Shown one piece after another: positions 43,118 to 43,540 of a DNA stretch of 43,540 bases. A program made the position numbers and the translations under genes. Under the pieces are notes generated by a model that was not told where the DNA came from, searched no databases, and saw nothing but the letters and a program-made list of their open reading frames with translations. The DNA is from Thiotrichaceae bacterium (GTDB lineage: Bacteria > Pseudomonadota > Gammaproteobacteria > Thiotrichales > Thiotrichaceae): positions 1-43,540 of the forward strand of contig JAGLEV010000005.1 of NCBI GenBank assembly GCA_023144895.1. The letters are read 5' to 3'. The number at the start of each line of letters is the position of its first letter. Within the stretch, counting starts at the first letter, position 1.

Positions 43118-43540
43118 CGCCCAGCATGGGCGTGAACTAATGAGGTGAAAGTCCTCTGTAGGGAACCTCTAAAAACCTATAGATGAGCAGCTTTAGTCCA
43201 AAATTTTCAATATTTATATTTCCAAGAAAATAAAATACAATAATAATTACAATGACTTACAAGTATCAATATTAAAGATTATGGATTTTTAATCCATATC
43301 ATCCGAGGTTTTTAGAGGTTCCCTGTAGGAGAACCTACCTTATCGCTGTGATAGCGAAAATTATAACTACTAGCCGACGGCAACTGCAAGTCCGTGAGGA
43401 ATTGTGGGTAGGAAGCCCGAGCGCAAAACTGCGAGCTTACGAACAGAAACATCATATTAGGCTGAGTCTCAGGGGTGAGTGAGCCAAGGATCACGAAACC
43501 CACAGGTTCGAGAGATACAGTAAATGATGAGGCAGTGCAG
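43118..43540 (+). mobile_element. Group II intron, 5' domain I region (interrupted, truncated by window edge)
   Basis: CGCCCAGCATGGGCGTG, GAGGTGAAAGTCCTCTGTAGG, GGCAACTGCAAGTCCGTGAGG, GTGGGTAGGAAGCCCGAGCG and CGAACAGAAACATCAT follow the order of domain I of ORF-carrying bacterial group II introns. The usual 5' GTGYG is not intact; AAAACG stands in its place, so the 5' splice site may be lost. The 163-bp MITE splits the region. The reverse transcriptase gene would lie right of the window. Confidence 0.75.
43161..43323. mobile_element. 163-bp MITE inserted in the group II intron
   Basis: Perfect 18-bp terminal inverted repeats, GGGAACCTCTAAAAACCT (43161-43178) and its complement (43306-43323), bound an AT-rich, non-coding centre with a small palindrome at 43281-43297. 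The flanks repeat TGTA (43157-43160 and 43324-43327), or CTGTAG if the outer G/C is counted as target. Removing the element restores continuous intron sequence. It needs a transposase in trans. Confidence 0.88.

Noticed and set aside
43312-43503. Minus-strand open frame of 63 codons
   Set aside because: It lies within the group II intron domain I and the MITE end; no family similarity or ribosome site.

Overview
The window (43,540 bp, AT-rich) reads as chromosome of a gammaproteobacterium. Two blocks keep the gene order I recall from Pseudomonas: mrcA divergent from pilMNOPQ, and tonB-yqgE-ruvX-pyrR-pyrB with a non-catalytic pyrC-like gene. With the GH26 lipoprotein, an IS1 remnant and a group II intron, the content would fit a free-living, surface-associated organism, perhaps near Thiotrichales. 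That placement is a guess; no rRNA or tRNA gene is visible.

Layout. 1-790: end of an exopolysaccharide sugar transferase, then a decayed IS1-family transposase and a palindrome. 794-3640: minus-strand CDF transporter, small membrane-anchored protein, TatD-family hydrolase and LemA protein. 3937-11778: minus-strand iron locus made of an iron(III)-binding protein, an uncalled 50-aa HemP, ferritin, imelysin, LbtU-type porin, di-haem oxidoreductase, second imelysin and DUF1513 protein, with a Fur-like palindrome before the first gene. 12361-13442: two orphan plus-strand genes. 13593-22243: PBP1A divergent from the type IV pilus alignment/secretin operon, then ssb. 22556-25719: GH26 lipoprotein, small DUF11-like protein, trmJ. 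26106-31975: tonB, yqgE, ruvX, pyrR, pyrB, pseudo-dihydroorotase and dgt, closely packed. 32071-35548: histidine-repeat LysM lipoprotein, then a Ser/Thr kinase translationally coupled to a GspC-like protein. 35639-39310: purC divergent from purEK, a small membrane protein and a methyltransferase. 39279-43089: pqiAA'BC lipid-transport operon. 43090-43540: a group II intron 5' part interrupted by a 163-bp MITE, next to a second copy of the MITE end.

How the genes work together. The iron block combines capture (FbpA, LbtU, imelysins), haem uptake (HemP) and storage (ferritin). The pil operon builds the inner-membrane alignment complex and the outer-membrane secretin. The pyr block couples UMP synthesis genes to housekeeping genes and a TonB3-like protein. 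The pqi block is an envelope lipid-trafficking system.

Most unusual items: the histidine-repeat lipoprotein, with three metal-site-like units of identical spacing; the nested mobile elements at the right edge; the kinase-GspC gene pair; crossing inverted repeats between mrcA and pilM; and a small Cys/Gly/Ser-tailed orphan protein.
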